Numbered from the stretch's first letter, positions 1 to 6,960 are shown. The stretch: DNA of 11,780 bases from Eggerthellaceae bacterium UBA3686 (GCA_002371495.1 DFIX01000023.1:1-11780), one strand, 5' to 3'. Notes: generated from the sequence alone by a model not told the origin. A program made the numbers and translations.

Positions 1-183
1 ATCATCATCGTGACGCACAACTTGGGTGTCGCGGCTTACATGGCTGACTACCTCGTGGTTATGAAGATGGGCAAGATGGAAGACGAGGGTACGCGCGAGC
101 ATATCCTCTACGAGTCGGAAAACGAGTACACCCAGAAACTGCTGGCTGCTGTTCCGTCGATAGGAGGCGAGCGCTATGTTTAA
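1..183 (+). CDS. Oligopeptide/dipeptide ABC transporter ATP-binding protein, C-terminal fragment
   Basis: Only the last 60 codons are in the window; the 5' part lies upstream. The frame opens IIIVTHNLGVAAYMADYLVV, which is the H-loop region (His after VT) that follows Walker B in ABC ATPases. MKMGKMEDEGTREHILY follows, typical of the DppD/OppD ATPase that pairs with a DppF/OppF subunit. The stop TAA (181-183) overlaps the next gene's ATG (176-178) by 8 bases, so the two are translationally coupled and probably form the ATPase heterodimer of one peptide importer at the inner face of the membrane. The usual C-terminal cysteine-rich oligo_HPY extension is absent: the protein stops soon after ENEYTQKLLAAVPS. 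DppD versus OppD cannot be decided from this fragment. Confidence 0.85.
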   Translation: MIIVTHNLGVAAYMADYLVVMKMGKMEDEGTREHILYESENEYTQKLLAAVPSIGGERYV

Positions 184-1132
184 TCCTGACGACCTGGTGC
201 TCGAAGCCAAGCATGTCACGCGTAGGTTTCCCGCCGCGGGCGGTCGTGAGCTTACAGCCTGCAACGACATCAACCTGAACCTGTACCGGGGTAAGACCCT
301 CGGCCTCGTGGGCGAGTCTGGCTGCGGCAAATCCACCTTCATGCGCTTCATCGTGTCGCTCGATACACCCACCGAAGGCGAAATCCTGTTCAAAGGGCGC
401 GATATCACCAAGATGAAAGGCGAGGAGCTGCGTCAGGTGCGCCAGCACATCCAGATGGTCTTCCAAGATCCGACGGGCTCCATGAACCCCAAGATGCGCA
501 TTCGCGACATCATTTGCGAGCCGTTGCTGAATTTCAATCGAATCGATAAATCGGAAAAAGACGCCAAGGCGCGCGAGCTTTTGGAAATGGTTGATTTACC
601 TGGCGATTTCGCAGACCGCTATCCGCACAACATGTCTGGTGGTCAACGCCAACGCGTTGCCATTGCGCGCGCTATCGCGCTCGAGCCCGAGATTATCATC
701 ATGGACGAGGCCACGAGCGCACTCGACGTGTCGGTGCAGAAGACGGTCATCGAGCTTATCACGAGGTTGCAGCGCGAGCACAATATAGCCATCGGTTTCA
801 TCGCGCACGACCTGGGGCTCATCCAATCCTTCGCGCATCAGATCGCCGTCATGTACCTCGGCAACATCGTCGAAGTTATGCCCGGCGCCGATATCGACAA
901 ATGCGAGCATCCCTACACTCATGCGCTTATGGGAGCCATCTTCGACACGAAGATGGATTTCACGAAGAAGATTGAGAGCATCGAGGGCGAGCCGCCAAGT
1001 CCGCTCGACATTCCACCTGGATGTCCGTTCCAGAATCGCTGCGCGGAATGCGAGGATATCTGCAAGCAAAAGCATCCGCATCTGGTCGATGTTGGGTCGG
1101 ACCATCAGGTGTCGTGCCATAAGTTCGCATAG
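176..1132 (+). CDS. Oligopeptide/dipeptide ABC transporter ATP-binding protein (DppF/OppF type)
   Basis: A complete 318-residue ATPase that hydrolyses ATP to drive peptide (or nickel/oligopeptide-family) import. Visible motifs are Walker A GESGCGKST (46-54), Q-loop FQDP (96-99), ABC signature MSGGQRQR (153-160), Walker B IIIMDEA (173-179) and H-loop His211. The C-terminal oligo_HPY extension is present, with HPYTHAL (245-251) and GCPFQNRC (282-289). Cys283, 289, 292 and 296 form the cysteine cluster that holds an iron-sulfur cluster in some mycobacterial homologues; a cluster here is inference. The length is normal for DppF/OppF. The start is supported by AGGAGG at 162-167, 8 bases upstream, inside the end of the preceding ATPase gene. 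Permease and SBP_bac_5 genes are not in the window and would lie upstream. Confidence 0.93.
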   Translation: MFNPDDLVLEAKHVTRRFPAAGGRELTACNDINLNLYRGKTLGLVGESGCGKSTFMRFIVSLDTPTEGEILFKGRDITKMKGEELRQVRQHIQMVFQDPTGSMNPKMRIRDIICEPLLNFNRIDKSEKDAKARELLEMVDLPGDFADRYPHNMSGGQRQRVAIARAIALEPEIIIMDEATSALDVSVQKTVIELITRLQREHNIAIGFIAHDLGLIQSFAHQIAVMYLGNIVEVMPGADIDKCEHPYTHALMGAIFDTKMDFTKKIESIEGEPPSPLDIPPGCPFQNRCAECEDICKQKHPHLVDVGSDHQVSCHKFA

Positions 1133-1180
1133 CGTTTGTAGGAGTGCGTACTTTGAGCTGCTTCCGTTTAGGAGTGAGTT

Positions 1181-2443
1181 ATGTCTGACATGAGTAGAAG
1201 GTCTTTTCTTGTGGCGCTCGCTGCGGCTACTTCACTCGCCGTTGCCGCGTGCAGCAACGGCGGGGAAAGCGCACAAAGTGCGGGCTCGTCGACGAGCGGG
1301 TCTGCGAACGGCGGGGATGCGGGCGACCGGGCGGGAGGCGAGCACGTCATCGGAGTTGCCGTGTACAACGTTGCCGACAACGAGGTCTTGATGTTTCGCG
1401 AGTACTTGGTGGACTACGTTGCCAAGGTGTGCTTCGAAGACGTGCGCTTCGTGTATTCCGATAGCATCACCTCCGAGGACGAGTTAATCGCCTTCATCGA
1501 CGAGGTTGCCGCTATGGGCGGCGAAGGCCTCATGAGCTTCTACAACATCGACCTTCAAGCCGAGGTCGAGCGATGCGCCAGTCACGGTATGTACCACATC
1601 GTGGCTTCGGGCACGGTGAGCGAAGAGGATTTCGCGAAGGTCGAGAACAACCCGTTCTTCCTCGGCGTCATCGGCCCCATGGTCCAGATGGAATACAATG
1701 CCGGCGCAAACATGGTGTCGAGCTTTATCGCCAAGAAAGCGGGCGACCGCTACTTCATCATGAGCGGCGGTGCCGGGGTGGGCAACGAGATGCACTACCA
1801 GCGTACCCTCGGTATGCTCGACACGCTGCAGTCCAGTTACGGTGTCGATTTGGGTGACACAAAAACGGTGGCCGCTACGACTGAGCCGCTTACCATCCAA
1901 AAGGACCAGTTGTCGGTTACCATCAGCCCGGGATATATCAGCCGCCCAGAGATGCGCGAATCGGTCGTCGAGTCTTTCGGGAACGGGGCCGACTTCGACA
2001 TCGTGCTCTCGACGATTAGCGTTGATTCCATTCGCGACCTGTTGAACAAGGCAAAGGTTAAAATCGCAATGGTGGATTGCTATAGCCAGAACAACCAACT
2101 CCTGTTCGCCGAGGGGCGCTTGAACTACCTCGTGGGCAAGTACGGCTCGCTCGTGGGTCCGTCGTTTGCCGCCCTGTACAACGCAGTCACCGGCTACGCC
2201 GATGTCTTCCGCGACAATGGCAAAGCGTTCAAGATTTCCCAGAATTTCTGGGCTTCGGACAGCGAGGCGGACTTCAACGAAAAGTACGAGTTCGCCTCGA
2301 ACATCACGCAGCCGGCTTACAACTTCGAGGATCTGTACTCCATCTGTCGCGCCTTTACGCCAGACGCGACGTTCGATGACCTGCGCAAGCTAGCCGAAGC
2401 GTGCTCGTACGAGGATGCGAAGCGTCGACGTTCCTCGAACTAG
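1181..2443 (+). CDS. Tat-type lipoprotein, type 1 periplasmic binding protein-like
   Basis: A 420-residue secreted lipoprotein. The N-terminus has a twin-arginine motif SRRSFL (residues 5-10), a hydrophobic stretch and a lipobox VAAC with Cys24, followed by a Ser/Gly/Ala-rich linker to about residue 53. The mature part starts HVIGVAVYNVADNEVL and continues with alternating strand/helix segments such as DELIAFIDEVAAMGGEGLMS and GMYHIVASGTV. This pattern is that of sugar-type (type 1) periplasmic binding proteins; the ligand cannot be told. The start at 1181 is preferred over the in-frame ATG at 1190 because AGGAG (1170-1174) sits 6 bases upstream. It lies 48 bases after the ATPase gene and may share its transcript. 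Such ATPases usually work with SBP_bac_5 receptors, so functional linkage is uncertain. No permease follows; hairpins and a convergent gene end the unit. Confidence 0.75.
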   Translation: MSDMSRRSFLVALAAATSLAVAACSNGGESAQSAGSSTSGSANGGDAGDRAGGEHVIGVAVYNVADNEVLMFREYLVDYVAKVCFEDVRFVYSDSITSEDELIAFIDEVAAMGGEGLMSFYNIDLQAEVERCASHGMYHIVASGTVSEEDFAKVENNPFFLGVIGPMVQMEYNAGANMVSSFIAKKAGDRYFIMSGGAGVGNEMHYQRTLGMLDTLQSSYGVDLGDTKTVAATTEPLTIQKDQLSVTISPGYISRPEMRESVVESFGNGADFDIVLSTISVDSIRDLLNKAKVKIAMVDCYSQNNQLLFAEGRLNYLVGKYGSLVGPSFAALYNAVTGYADVFRDNGKAFKISQNFWASDSEADFNEKYEFASNITQPAYNFEDLYSICRAFTPDATFDDLRKLAEACSYEDAKRRRSSN

Positions 2444-2460
2444 CCCAATTTCGGGTCCCT

Positions 2461-2490
2461 CGGCGGATAAGCTCCTTCCCGTCCGCCGTT
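2461..2490 (+). terminator. Candidate terminator hairpin 1 after the lipoprotein gene
   Basis: CGGCGGA (2461-2467) pairs with TCCGCCG (2482-2488), a 7-bp GC-rich stem with a 14-base loop, 18 bases after the lipoprotein stop. Only TTT follows, so alone it would be a weak intrinsic terminator. Confidence 0.4.
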
Positions 2491-2497
2491 TCGAACC

Positions 2498-2537
2498 GTG
2501 GTGCGCAGCCACCCCCCTTCCACTGGCTGCGCACCAC
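2498..2537. repeat. Inverted repeat with 14-bp arms
   Basis: GTGGTGCGCAGCCA (2498-2511) is perfectly complementary to TGGCTGCGCACCAC (2524-2537), with a C-rich 12-base loop. No T-run follows on either strand, so it is a stable hairpin rather than a clear terminator. Confidence 0.7.
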
Positions 2538-2550
2538 CTGCGATGATAGC

Positions 2551-2599
2551 GAGCCGGGGGATGAGTCGCTGGACTGTCCAGCGACTCATCCCCCGGCTC
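2551..2599. repeat. Perfect inverted repeat with 24-bp arms
   Basis: The arms 2551-2574 and 2576-2599 are perfectly complementary around a single T at 2575. The arms begin GAGCCGGGGGATGAGTCGCT. On the plus strand TCTTCT follows, a poor T-tract. The inner 25 bases (2563-2587) recur in diverged form at 2668-2692. Confidence 0.8.
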
Positions 2600-2614
2600 T
2601 TCTCGTGTGCCGTG

Positions 2615-2664
2615 AATCAAAAAGGGAGTCTCCCCAATCGATTGGGGAGACTCCCTTTTTGATT
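2615..2664. terminator. Bidirectional intrinsic terminator, 50-bp perfect palindrome
   Basis: Bases 2615-2639 are the exact reverse complement of 2640-2664, with no spacer, centred on ATCGAT. AAAAAGGGAGTCTCCCC on the left and GGGGAGACTCCCTTTTT on the right put a T5 run after the GC stem in both directions. This suits the convergent lipoprotein (plus) and MATE (minus) genes on either side. Confidence 0.85.
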
Positions 2665-2667
2665 GGG

Positions 2668-2692
2668 GAGTCGCTGGACAGTCAGGCGACTC
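2668..2692. repeat. Diverged copy of the inner palindrome of 2563-2587
   Basis: GAGTCGC (2668-2674) pairs with GCGACTC (2686-2692), and GGAC/GTC pair around an A. It matches the 25-base core 2563-2587 at 22 of 25 positions by eye. A further partial copy, GACTCGCTGGAG, starts at 2689. Confidence 0.65.
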
Positions 2693-2717
2693 GCTGGAGT
2701 GATGGAGGTGTGCTTCG

Positions 2718-4094
2718 CTAGCTCTCGTCCTGGTCGGGTGCATTTGCATCGGGGAATACGGGTTTGTCGATGCAATGGCTGGCAAAGTAGTAGATCATGA
2801 GCATGATGCCGGCGGCTGCCCAGGTGGGCGGGTAGACCATCGCGATCGAGCGGATGCCGCCGATGAGGTTGACGAACACGAACAACAGCACGAGGCGCAA
2901 GCCGCACATGTTGCCAAGGATGATCGCCATGGGCTGCCAGGATCTGCCCGAGCCGCGCGCCGCGTTGCTGAAGGTCTCGATGAACACGTAGAAGAAGTAG
3001 AAGGGGAACGTCGTCTGCATGACGATGATTCCTGCCGAGATGGCCTCTGGATCGGTGCTGAACAGGCTGAACGCTTGCGGAGCTATGAACAGCATGATTG
3101 CCGCCACGGCTATGGCGATGCCAATGCCGATGCCCATTGCCGTGCGGATGCCCTTGCGCGTTCGGTCGGGCTGCTTGGCGGCGAGGTTATGGCTCGTGAA
3201 CACCATGACGGTTTGCCCGATGGCCAGAATGGGGTTGTAGATGAAGTTCTCGAGCTGGAAGTAATACGCGAAACCTGCGATTTCGGGAACGCTGAGGGTG
3301 TTGATCTGCGATTGGATGATGAGGTTCGAAAGCGTGATCGACATCATCTGTACGCCCGCCGGGACGCCTATTTTAAGAATCCTTGCCAGCATTTCCCCAT
3401 GAAAGCGGGCCTTGTTCAGATGCAGCCTATGCTCGTCTTCCAAGCGAAGCAGGTAACGCGTGGCCAGCACTGCGCTGAGGAGCTGCGCAAAGACCGTCGC
3501 AATGGCCGGTCCGACAAGACCGAGCCCCATAATAGTTACGAGCAGGATGTTTATGAGCAGGTTCAGAAGGCCGCCGATGAGCTGGTAGTACATGGGCGAT
3601 TTCGAGTTGCCCAGCGCGCGTATGACGCCCGATAGCAGGTTGTACATGACCATGGGAAGTGCGCTGATGAAGAAGATGCGCAGATAGAGCACCGCATCGT
3701 CGAATACGACTGCAGGTGTTTGAAGCCAGGAGAGGAACAGGGGAGCGCCGAGGATTCCGATAAGGGAAAGCGCCAATCCGCCTACGACGGCGAGCGCGAA
3801 CGTGGTATGGAGCGCTTTCGAATAATCCTCGTGATCGTTCAGCACGAAGTGCCGGGCCACGATGACGCTGGCTCCGACGCCGAGGCCGTTGAAGAAGTTG
3901 ACGAGGCAGGCGACGAGAAGCGCGCTCGCGGCGATGGCCGCCGATGCGTTCGTGCCGATGAACTGCCCTGCGAAGATCTGGTTCACGAAATTGTAGAGCA
4001 GCTGGATCAGGCTTGCCAGCAAAAGCGGAATGGCGAACGAGACGATCTGTTTCCAGATCGTCCCGCTCGTGAGTTCTCGGGTAGTTTTCGCCAC
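2718..4094 (-). CDS. MATE family efflux transporter
   Basis: A 458-residue polytopic inner-membrane protein, the normal length for multidrug and toxin extrusion antiporters, which export cationic compounds in exchange for Na+ or H+. The N-terminus ELTSGTIWKQIVSFAIPLLL followed by ASLIQLLYNFVNQIFAGQFI is the typical MatE opening. About 12 hydrophobic segments follow in two similar halves, with the second half starting near ARILKIGVPAGVQMMSITLS. The substrate cannot be inferred. The start is a GTG (complement of 4092-4094); no strong ribosome binding site precedes it, only a weak GAAAG. It lies downstream of the HMA gene on the same strand, separated by that gene's terminator, so it probably has its own promoter, which I could not identify. 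It ends against the shared bidirectional terminator. Confidence 0.92.
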   Translation of the reverse strand: MAKTTRELTSGTIWKQIVSFAIPLLLASLIQLLYNFVNQIFAGQFIGTNASAAIAASALLVACLVNFFNGLGVGASVIVARHFVLNDHEDYSKALHTTFALAVVGGLALSLIGILGAPLFLSWLQTPAVVFDDAVLYLRIFFISALPMVMYNLLSGVIRALGNSKSPMYYQLIGGLLNLLINILLVTIMGLGLVGPAIATVFAQLLSAVLATRYLLRLEDEHRLHLNKARFHGEMLARILKIGVPAGVQMMSITLSNLIIQSQINTLSVPEIAGFAYYFQLENFIYNPILAIGQTVMVFTSHNLAAKQPDRTRKGIRTAMGIGIGIAIAVAAIMLFIAPQAFSLFSTDPEAISAGIIVMQTTFPFYFFYVFIETFSNAARGSGRSWQPMAIILGNMCGLRLVLLFVFVNLIGGIRSIAMVYPPTWAAAGIMLMIYYFASHCIDKPVFPDANAPDQDES

Positions 4095-4139
4095 GGTGCG
4101 CTACTTTCAGAGGAGGTATCGAAACGTTAGATGCTATGA

Positions 4140-4175
4140 AAACGCCCCTGCATCGTGGAGCAAACAGGGGCGTTT
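4140..4175 (-). terminator. Intrinsic terminator of the HMA protein gene
   Basis: AAACGCCCCTG (4140-4150) pairs with CAGGGGCGTTT (4165-4175), an 11-bp stem with a 14-base loop. Read on the minus strand the stem runs into GTTTTC, 27 bases after the HMA gene stop. The plus-strand reading also ends in TTTATAAGTTTT, so it could work both ways. Confidence 0.8.
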
Positions 4176-4201
4176 ATAAGTTTTATTAGCTAGCTCAACG
4201 A

Positions 4202-4420
4202 TTAGACCAGAACTTCGCAATCCGGCTCGATGTCGGCGAAGAGCTTGATCGACTGCTTGAGGGCGGCTTCGAACTTGTCATCGTCGCAGTCGAGCGTGAA
4301 CTTGTAGGTCATGGCGTTGACCGACGCGCTGTTAACGCCGTCGAGCTTCTCGACCGCATCCTTGATCTTGCCAGCGCAGTTGGCGCACAGTTCTCCGTCC
4401 AGCTTGTAAACCTTACGCAT
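4202..4420 (-). CDS. Stand-alone heavy-metal-associated (HMA) domain protein
   Basis: A 72-residue cytosolic protein with a ferredoxin-like HMA fold, probably a soluble metal chaperone or metal-binding domain. The motif GELCANCAGKIK carries the metal-binding pair Cys12-x-x-Cys15, followed by the helix and strand DAVEKLDGVNSASVN expected of the fold. The usual Met-Thr before the first Cys (GMTCxxC) is replaced by Glu-Leu. Extra cysteines lie at 45 and 68. The ATG at 4420 is chosen over one 13 codons upstream (4459) because AGGGA precedes it at 6-7 bases, and because the domain begins right there. No P-type ATPase is adjacent, so the partner is unknown. A strong promoter and a possible operator lie just upstream, and a terminator follows. 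Confidence 0.85.
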   Translation of the reverse strand: MRKVYKLDGELCANCAGKIKDAVEKLDGVNSASVNAMTYKFTLDCDDDKFEAALKQSIKLFADIEPDCEVLV

Positions 4421-4442
4421 GATTGTCCCTTTCATCTCAATA

Positions 4443-4460
4443 TATGATTGATTGTTCATA
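4443..4460 (-). promoter_or_regulatory. Possible operator in the HMA gene leader
   Basis: The inverted repeat TATGA (4443-4447) / TCATA (4456-4460) with 8 bases between lies just downstream of the predicted transcription start. ATATGA...TTCATA resembles the half-sites of ArsR/SmtB metal sensors. This is similarity by eye only, and no such regulator is in the window. Confidence 0.35.
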
Positions 4461-4471
4461 CGTTCAAAAGA

Positions 4472-4500
4472 ATCATAAAGGACGTGCGCACGCTTGTCAA
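4472..4500 (-). promoter_or_regulatory. Sigma-70 promoter of the HMA protein gene
   Basis: Read on the minus strand: TTGACA (-35, 4500-4495), a 17-base spacer, then TATGAT (-10, 4477-4472). This is a full match at -35, 5 of 6 at -10 and an ideal spacing. Transcription should start near 4465, about 45 bases before the chosen ATG at 4420. Confidence 0.85.
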
Positions 4501-4994
4501 GCTCATTTCACGACAAGGTGTGGATTTACTGTGACCTTCGAGTGGGAGCGAACCGCTTCATGAGCTCTGCGCCCATCGTGAACATTCCTCCGTCCCCCCA
4601 TATGCCCATCGTCCTGTCAAGAGGGAGTTTTCAGGCTCTTCAGAGAATAAACGGCCTACCCCGGGTAGCTACTCCTGGGGTAGGCCTCATCTAATCTGCC
4701 CGAGGCTGGACAAAAGCGCATATCCTTCGCGGGGCTTGGCCCTCGAATTTACGGACGCTCAAACGGGTTCACTCTCAGATGCTTGGTTACGGCCATGGGG
4801 CCGCCCATATTTCGACGCTCTGTGTCAGGCAGTGTCGCTTGTCTTGTCAATGAAGTCTGCTGGCGCATGTCTTCGATGCGCGGGACGGCCGCGAGTTGCC
4901 TGTGCCTGTTCGAGTCCGCGCCCCGGGCGGATGGGATGTCTCGGCGACTCTACGAGTCTATGTGCTTTCCTCTTCCGCGATTGCCGGCGTCACG
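4501..4994. other. Non-coding stretch between the HMA promoter and the IS110 remnant
   Basis: No convincing gene is visible on either strand. The part nearest 4995 is probably the 3' non-coding end of the IS110-type element, but I could not locate its terminus. A strong hairpin at 4653-4686 is listed separately. If the element is of the IS1111 type, the guide (bridge) RNA would be expected in this downstream end; I see no feature proving that. Confidence 0.5.
4653..4686 (-). terminator. Hairpin, likely minus-strand terminator
   Basis: GGCCTACCCC (4653-4662) pairs with GGGGTAGGCC (4677-4686), a 10-bp stem with a 14-base loop. On the minus strand it is followed by GTTTATTCT; on the plus strand there is no T-run. 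It would stop transcripts leaving the IS110 remnant before they reach the HMA promoter. Confidence 0.55.
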
Positions 4995-5597
4995 CTACGC
5001 GGCTGCCTCCTCTCCCCGCAGCTCGTCCCGCACCTGGAGTCCGATGACCCATATCCAGCGGACGAGCTCGTTCACCACGGCGACCTTGGCCTTGTTCGCG
5101 TTCTTGCGCTTCCCGCGGGCCAGGTGGTCGTAGCGCGCGTAGAGGCGATCGTTGGCGCGCGACGCGATCGACCGGCAGGCTGCCGAGGGCTCGGCGCCCT
5201 TCGGCGCCGCCTTCTTCCCCGACTTCCACGCCGCGATGCCCGAGTAGCCCTCCACCAGCGCCCGCCTCAGGTACCTGTCGCCCGCCTTGGTGATCTTGCC
5301 GCGCTTCTCGCTCCCGCCGCTCGACCCGTCGGCCGGCACCGCGCCCAGCCAGCACGACACCTTGCGCCCGGACCCGAAGCGGGAGAAGTCGCCGATCTCC
5401 ACGCGGGCGAGGACCGCGTCCTCCACCTCCACGCCCTTCAGGCACCTCAGCGCGTCGACGTAGGGCTTGTGCTCGGGCCGGGAGGCCAGCTCGCGGACCT
5501 CCGCCTTCAGCGCCTTGGCCTCCCGGCAGGCCTCGCGCACCTGGCGGCGGTACGCCGCGAAGGCCTTCTCGGCGGACGGCTCGGCGAAGCCGATGAG
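4995..5597 (-). pseudogene. IS110-family transposase, C-terminal remnant
   Basis: The reading frame encodes only the C-terminal half of an IS110-type transposase. Counting from a GTG codon at 5540, it contains LRCLKGVEVEDAVLARVEIG (31-50), DFSRFGSG, the SSG motif (73-75; the Transposase_20 domain carries the catalytic serine here) and GKITKAGDRYLRRALVEG. The natural stop TAG is at 4995-4997. Upstream the same frame continues as IGFAEPSAEKAFAAYRRQ to about 5598, where it meets the end of an IS1595-like element and then a stop (5607-5609). The N-terminal DEDD/RuvC-like domain, roughly the first half of a ~400-residue protein, is missing and is not found beyond the inserted element. The GTG is not thought to be a real start. 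The fragment should be inactive as a recombinase. Confidence 0.85.
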
Positions 5598-5613
5598 TGT
5601 AGAACGTCACTTT
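5598..5613 (+). repeat. Left terminal inverted repeat of the IS1595-like element
   Basis: TGTAGAACGTCACTTT; it matches the reverse complement of the right end at 15 of 16 positions. Confidence 0.75.
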
Positions 5614-5675
5614 GACGCGCGTGATTTCTTTGATTTTCGGTCGACTTATTTAATGTGACGCGGCCGGTCATATTC

Positions 5676-5706
5676 ATTAAGAATCCTTCCTTGCAGTGTG
5701 TTGATA
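5676..5706 (+). repeat. Left subterminal inverted repeat, 31 bp
   Basis: It begins ATTAAGAATCCTTCC and ends GTGTGTTGATA. It is complementary to 6905-6935 with one mismatch (CTTCC against CCTCC). It lies just downstream of the transposase stop and is probably a transposase-binding or structural end sequence. Confidence 0.8.
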
Positions 5707-5713
5707 CTCCAAG

Positions 5714-6748
5714 CTAATCCGACCCACGCGAACTGGGGCGTACGTTGTAAAACTCCCTAAACCTCAGCGTTTTAGGACAACGCATTGCCCGGTCGAGTAC
5801 CATTGCGGCCTTCTCGAGCTTGTCTTCCGGCTCGTTCATCGTGACGAAGAAGACATCGAGCCACCCGTCGAGGTCCTCGCGGTCAAACCCGGAATGCGAG
5901 CGCAGGAACTCCTTGAGCAGGAAGCACATGCGGTTTACCGGCCGCAGAGGGTTCTGCTTGTCCGGGACGCCCATGAGCGCCTTGCCGTTATGCGTTTCGC
6001 TTACGAGCTTCAGCTCCTTCACGAGTTTGTTGTGCGCGGTTTCCATATCATGGATGACGTGGGACCCAGGCTCTATCTTCGCCCCCAGCGCCGCCCACGT
6101 CCTCGCGGTCGTCGTTATGCCCTTGCCCTCGTTGACGAATATCGACCTGCCGCCGCTGTCGACGCCCACCGCGATGCGGATCTTGTTGCGCGACAGGCCG
6201 CGCGGCAGCTTGCCGTCGGGGCGGTGCCACAGCTCGCCCGCAACTTCCGACACGTAGGTCTCGTCGAGCCAGACCGTGCCCGAGAGAACGACATCGTCCT
6301 GCACGCCCTCGAGCACGGAAAAGAGCTTGGCCATCCAGTACGGGATGGTGGTGTCGCTCCTCCTGTCCTCCCAGGTCATAAGGGACATGCTCGCATACGA
6401 GAACGTTTGGGCGAGAAAATCAGCCCAAGCCGATAGCGGAAGCTTCCGGTCTTCGAATATGGTTCCAGTGACCGGAGTCGAAGTCTTCCTGCACGACGTG
6501 CAGCGGTACCGCTGCAGCCCCGACCTGTCGTGCCCGAACCTCACGAGTTCGCCACCGCAGAACGGGCAGCTCTCCCTCTCGTAGCCGTTGAAGAAGGCCA
6601 CATCCCCCTCGTGGGCTTCGTGCCTGAAGCTGTAGATGCTCCTGTGGCTGTCGCGCACTAGGAGTTGTGCCGGCGTCAGCTCCGCCGCGTCGACGTCATC
6701 CCAGGGCGTCTCGGACGCAGCGAGCTTGCGCCTTTTCTCTCCGCCCAT
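5714..6748 (-). CDS. IS1595-family (ISXO2-like) transposase
   Basis: A 344-residue DDE-type transposase that cuts and joins the element's ends. An N-terminal zinc ribbon carries Cys61/Cys64 (CPFCGG) and Cys83/Cys86 (YRCTSCRKT), as in the zinc-ribbon domain of IS1595 transposases. The catalytic core follows, with Asp162 in WLDETYVSE and Asp234 in VIHDMETAHN. The NRMCFLLKEFLRSHSGF segment (272-288) matches the third-block region; Glu280 or a neighbour may complete the active site. The frame could open 23 codons earlier (6817), but those residues look non-coding. ATG 6748 has GAGGA 8 bases upstream. That ribosome site lies inside a hairpin (see separate entry). The gene appears intact, so the element may still be mobile. 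Confidence 0.88.
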   Translation of the reverse strand: MGGEKRRKLAASETPWDDVDAAELTPAQLLVRDSHRSIYSFRHEAHEGDVAFFNGYERESCPFCGGELVRFGHDRSGLQRYRCTSCRKTSTPVTGTIFEDRKLPLSAWADFLAQTFSYASMSLMTWEDRRSDTTIPYWMAKLFSVLEGVQDDVVLSGTVWLDETYVSEVAGELWHRPDGKLPRGLSRNKIRIAVGVDSGGRSIFVNEGKGITTTARTWAALGAKIEPGSHVIHDMETAHNKLVKELKLVSETHNGKALMGVPDKQNPLRPVNRMCFLLKEFLRSHSGFDREDLDGWLDVFFVTMNEPEDKLEKAAMVLDRAMRCPKTLRFREFYNVRPSSRGSD

Positions 6749-6749
6749 G

Positions 6750-6801
6750 GTGGTAGTCCTCGTCCGGCCGGAAGGACGGCGACGGCACCAAGGACTACCA
6801 C
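6750..6801 (-). promoter_or_regulatory. Hairpin hiding the transposase ribosome binding site
   Basis: On the minus strand GTGGTAGTCCT (6801-6791) pairs with AGGACTACCAC (6760-6750). The 3' arm contains most of the Shine-Dalgarno GAGGA and ends two bases before the ATG at 6748. A smaller CGTCC/GGACG stem lies in the loop next to it. A transcript entering from outside would carry the whole stem and be poorly translated. Confidence 0.65.
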
Positions 6802-6904
6802 ATCCGCGAGAAGCCATCGCCGCCCCTCCGGCCTTTCTCGCGGGTGGTTGGCGCTTCGTTTCCGATTATAAGGTCTGGACAGGTGAGTAGCTAGGCTACT
6901 CGAT

Positions 6905-6935
6905 TATCAACACACTGCAAGGAGGGATTCTTAAT
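6905..6935 (-). repeat. Right subterminal inverted repeat, 31 bp
   Basis: It is complementary to 5676-5706 with one mismatch. The distance to the outer repeat is 25 bases here against 62 on the left, so the two ends are not symmetric. Confidence 0.8.
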
Positions 6936-6960
6936 TAACGTGACGTTTGAGAGGGCTTAT

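Noticed and set aside
2775..3635. A 286-codon plus-strand frame inside the MATE gene
   Set aside because: The product is charged and low-complexity, with no ribosome site and no motif, while the opposite strand encodes a clear 12-segment transporter.
4111..4138. AGGAGG on the plus strand followed by ATG-CTA-TGA
   Set aside because: It gives a two-codon frame, and the nearby 16-codon frame lies over the terminator stem; most likely chance.
4526..4609. A 27-codon minus-strand frame starting MGIWGDGGMFTMG
   Set aside because: It looks slightly protein-like, but the ribosome site spacing is wrong (AGGA two bases from ATG), it is very short and nothing supports expression.
4908..4930. GTTCGAGTCC resembling a tRNA T-loop
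   Set aside because: The flanking bases do not form a T-stem, and no anticodon or acceptor stem can be drawn around it.
6749..6817. Longer transposase start at 6817
   Set aside because: The added 23 residues (MASRGCGSPWCRRR...) look non-coding, and the ATG at 6748 has a well-spaced GAGGA. The upstream GAGGGG makes it not impossible.
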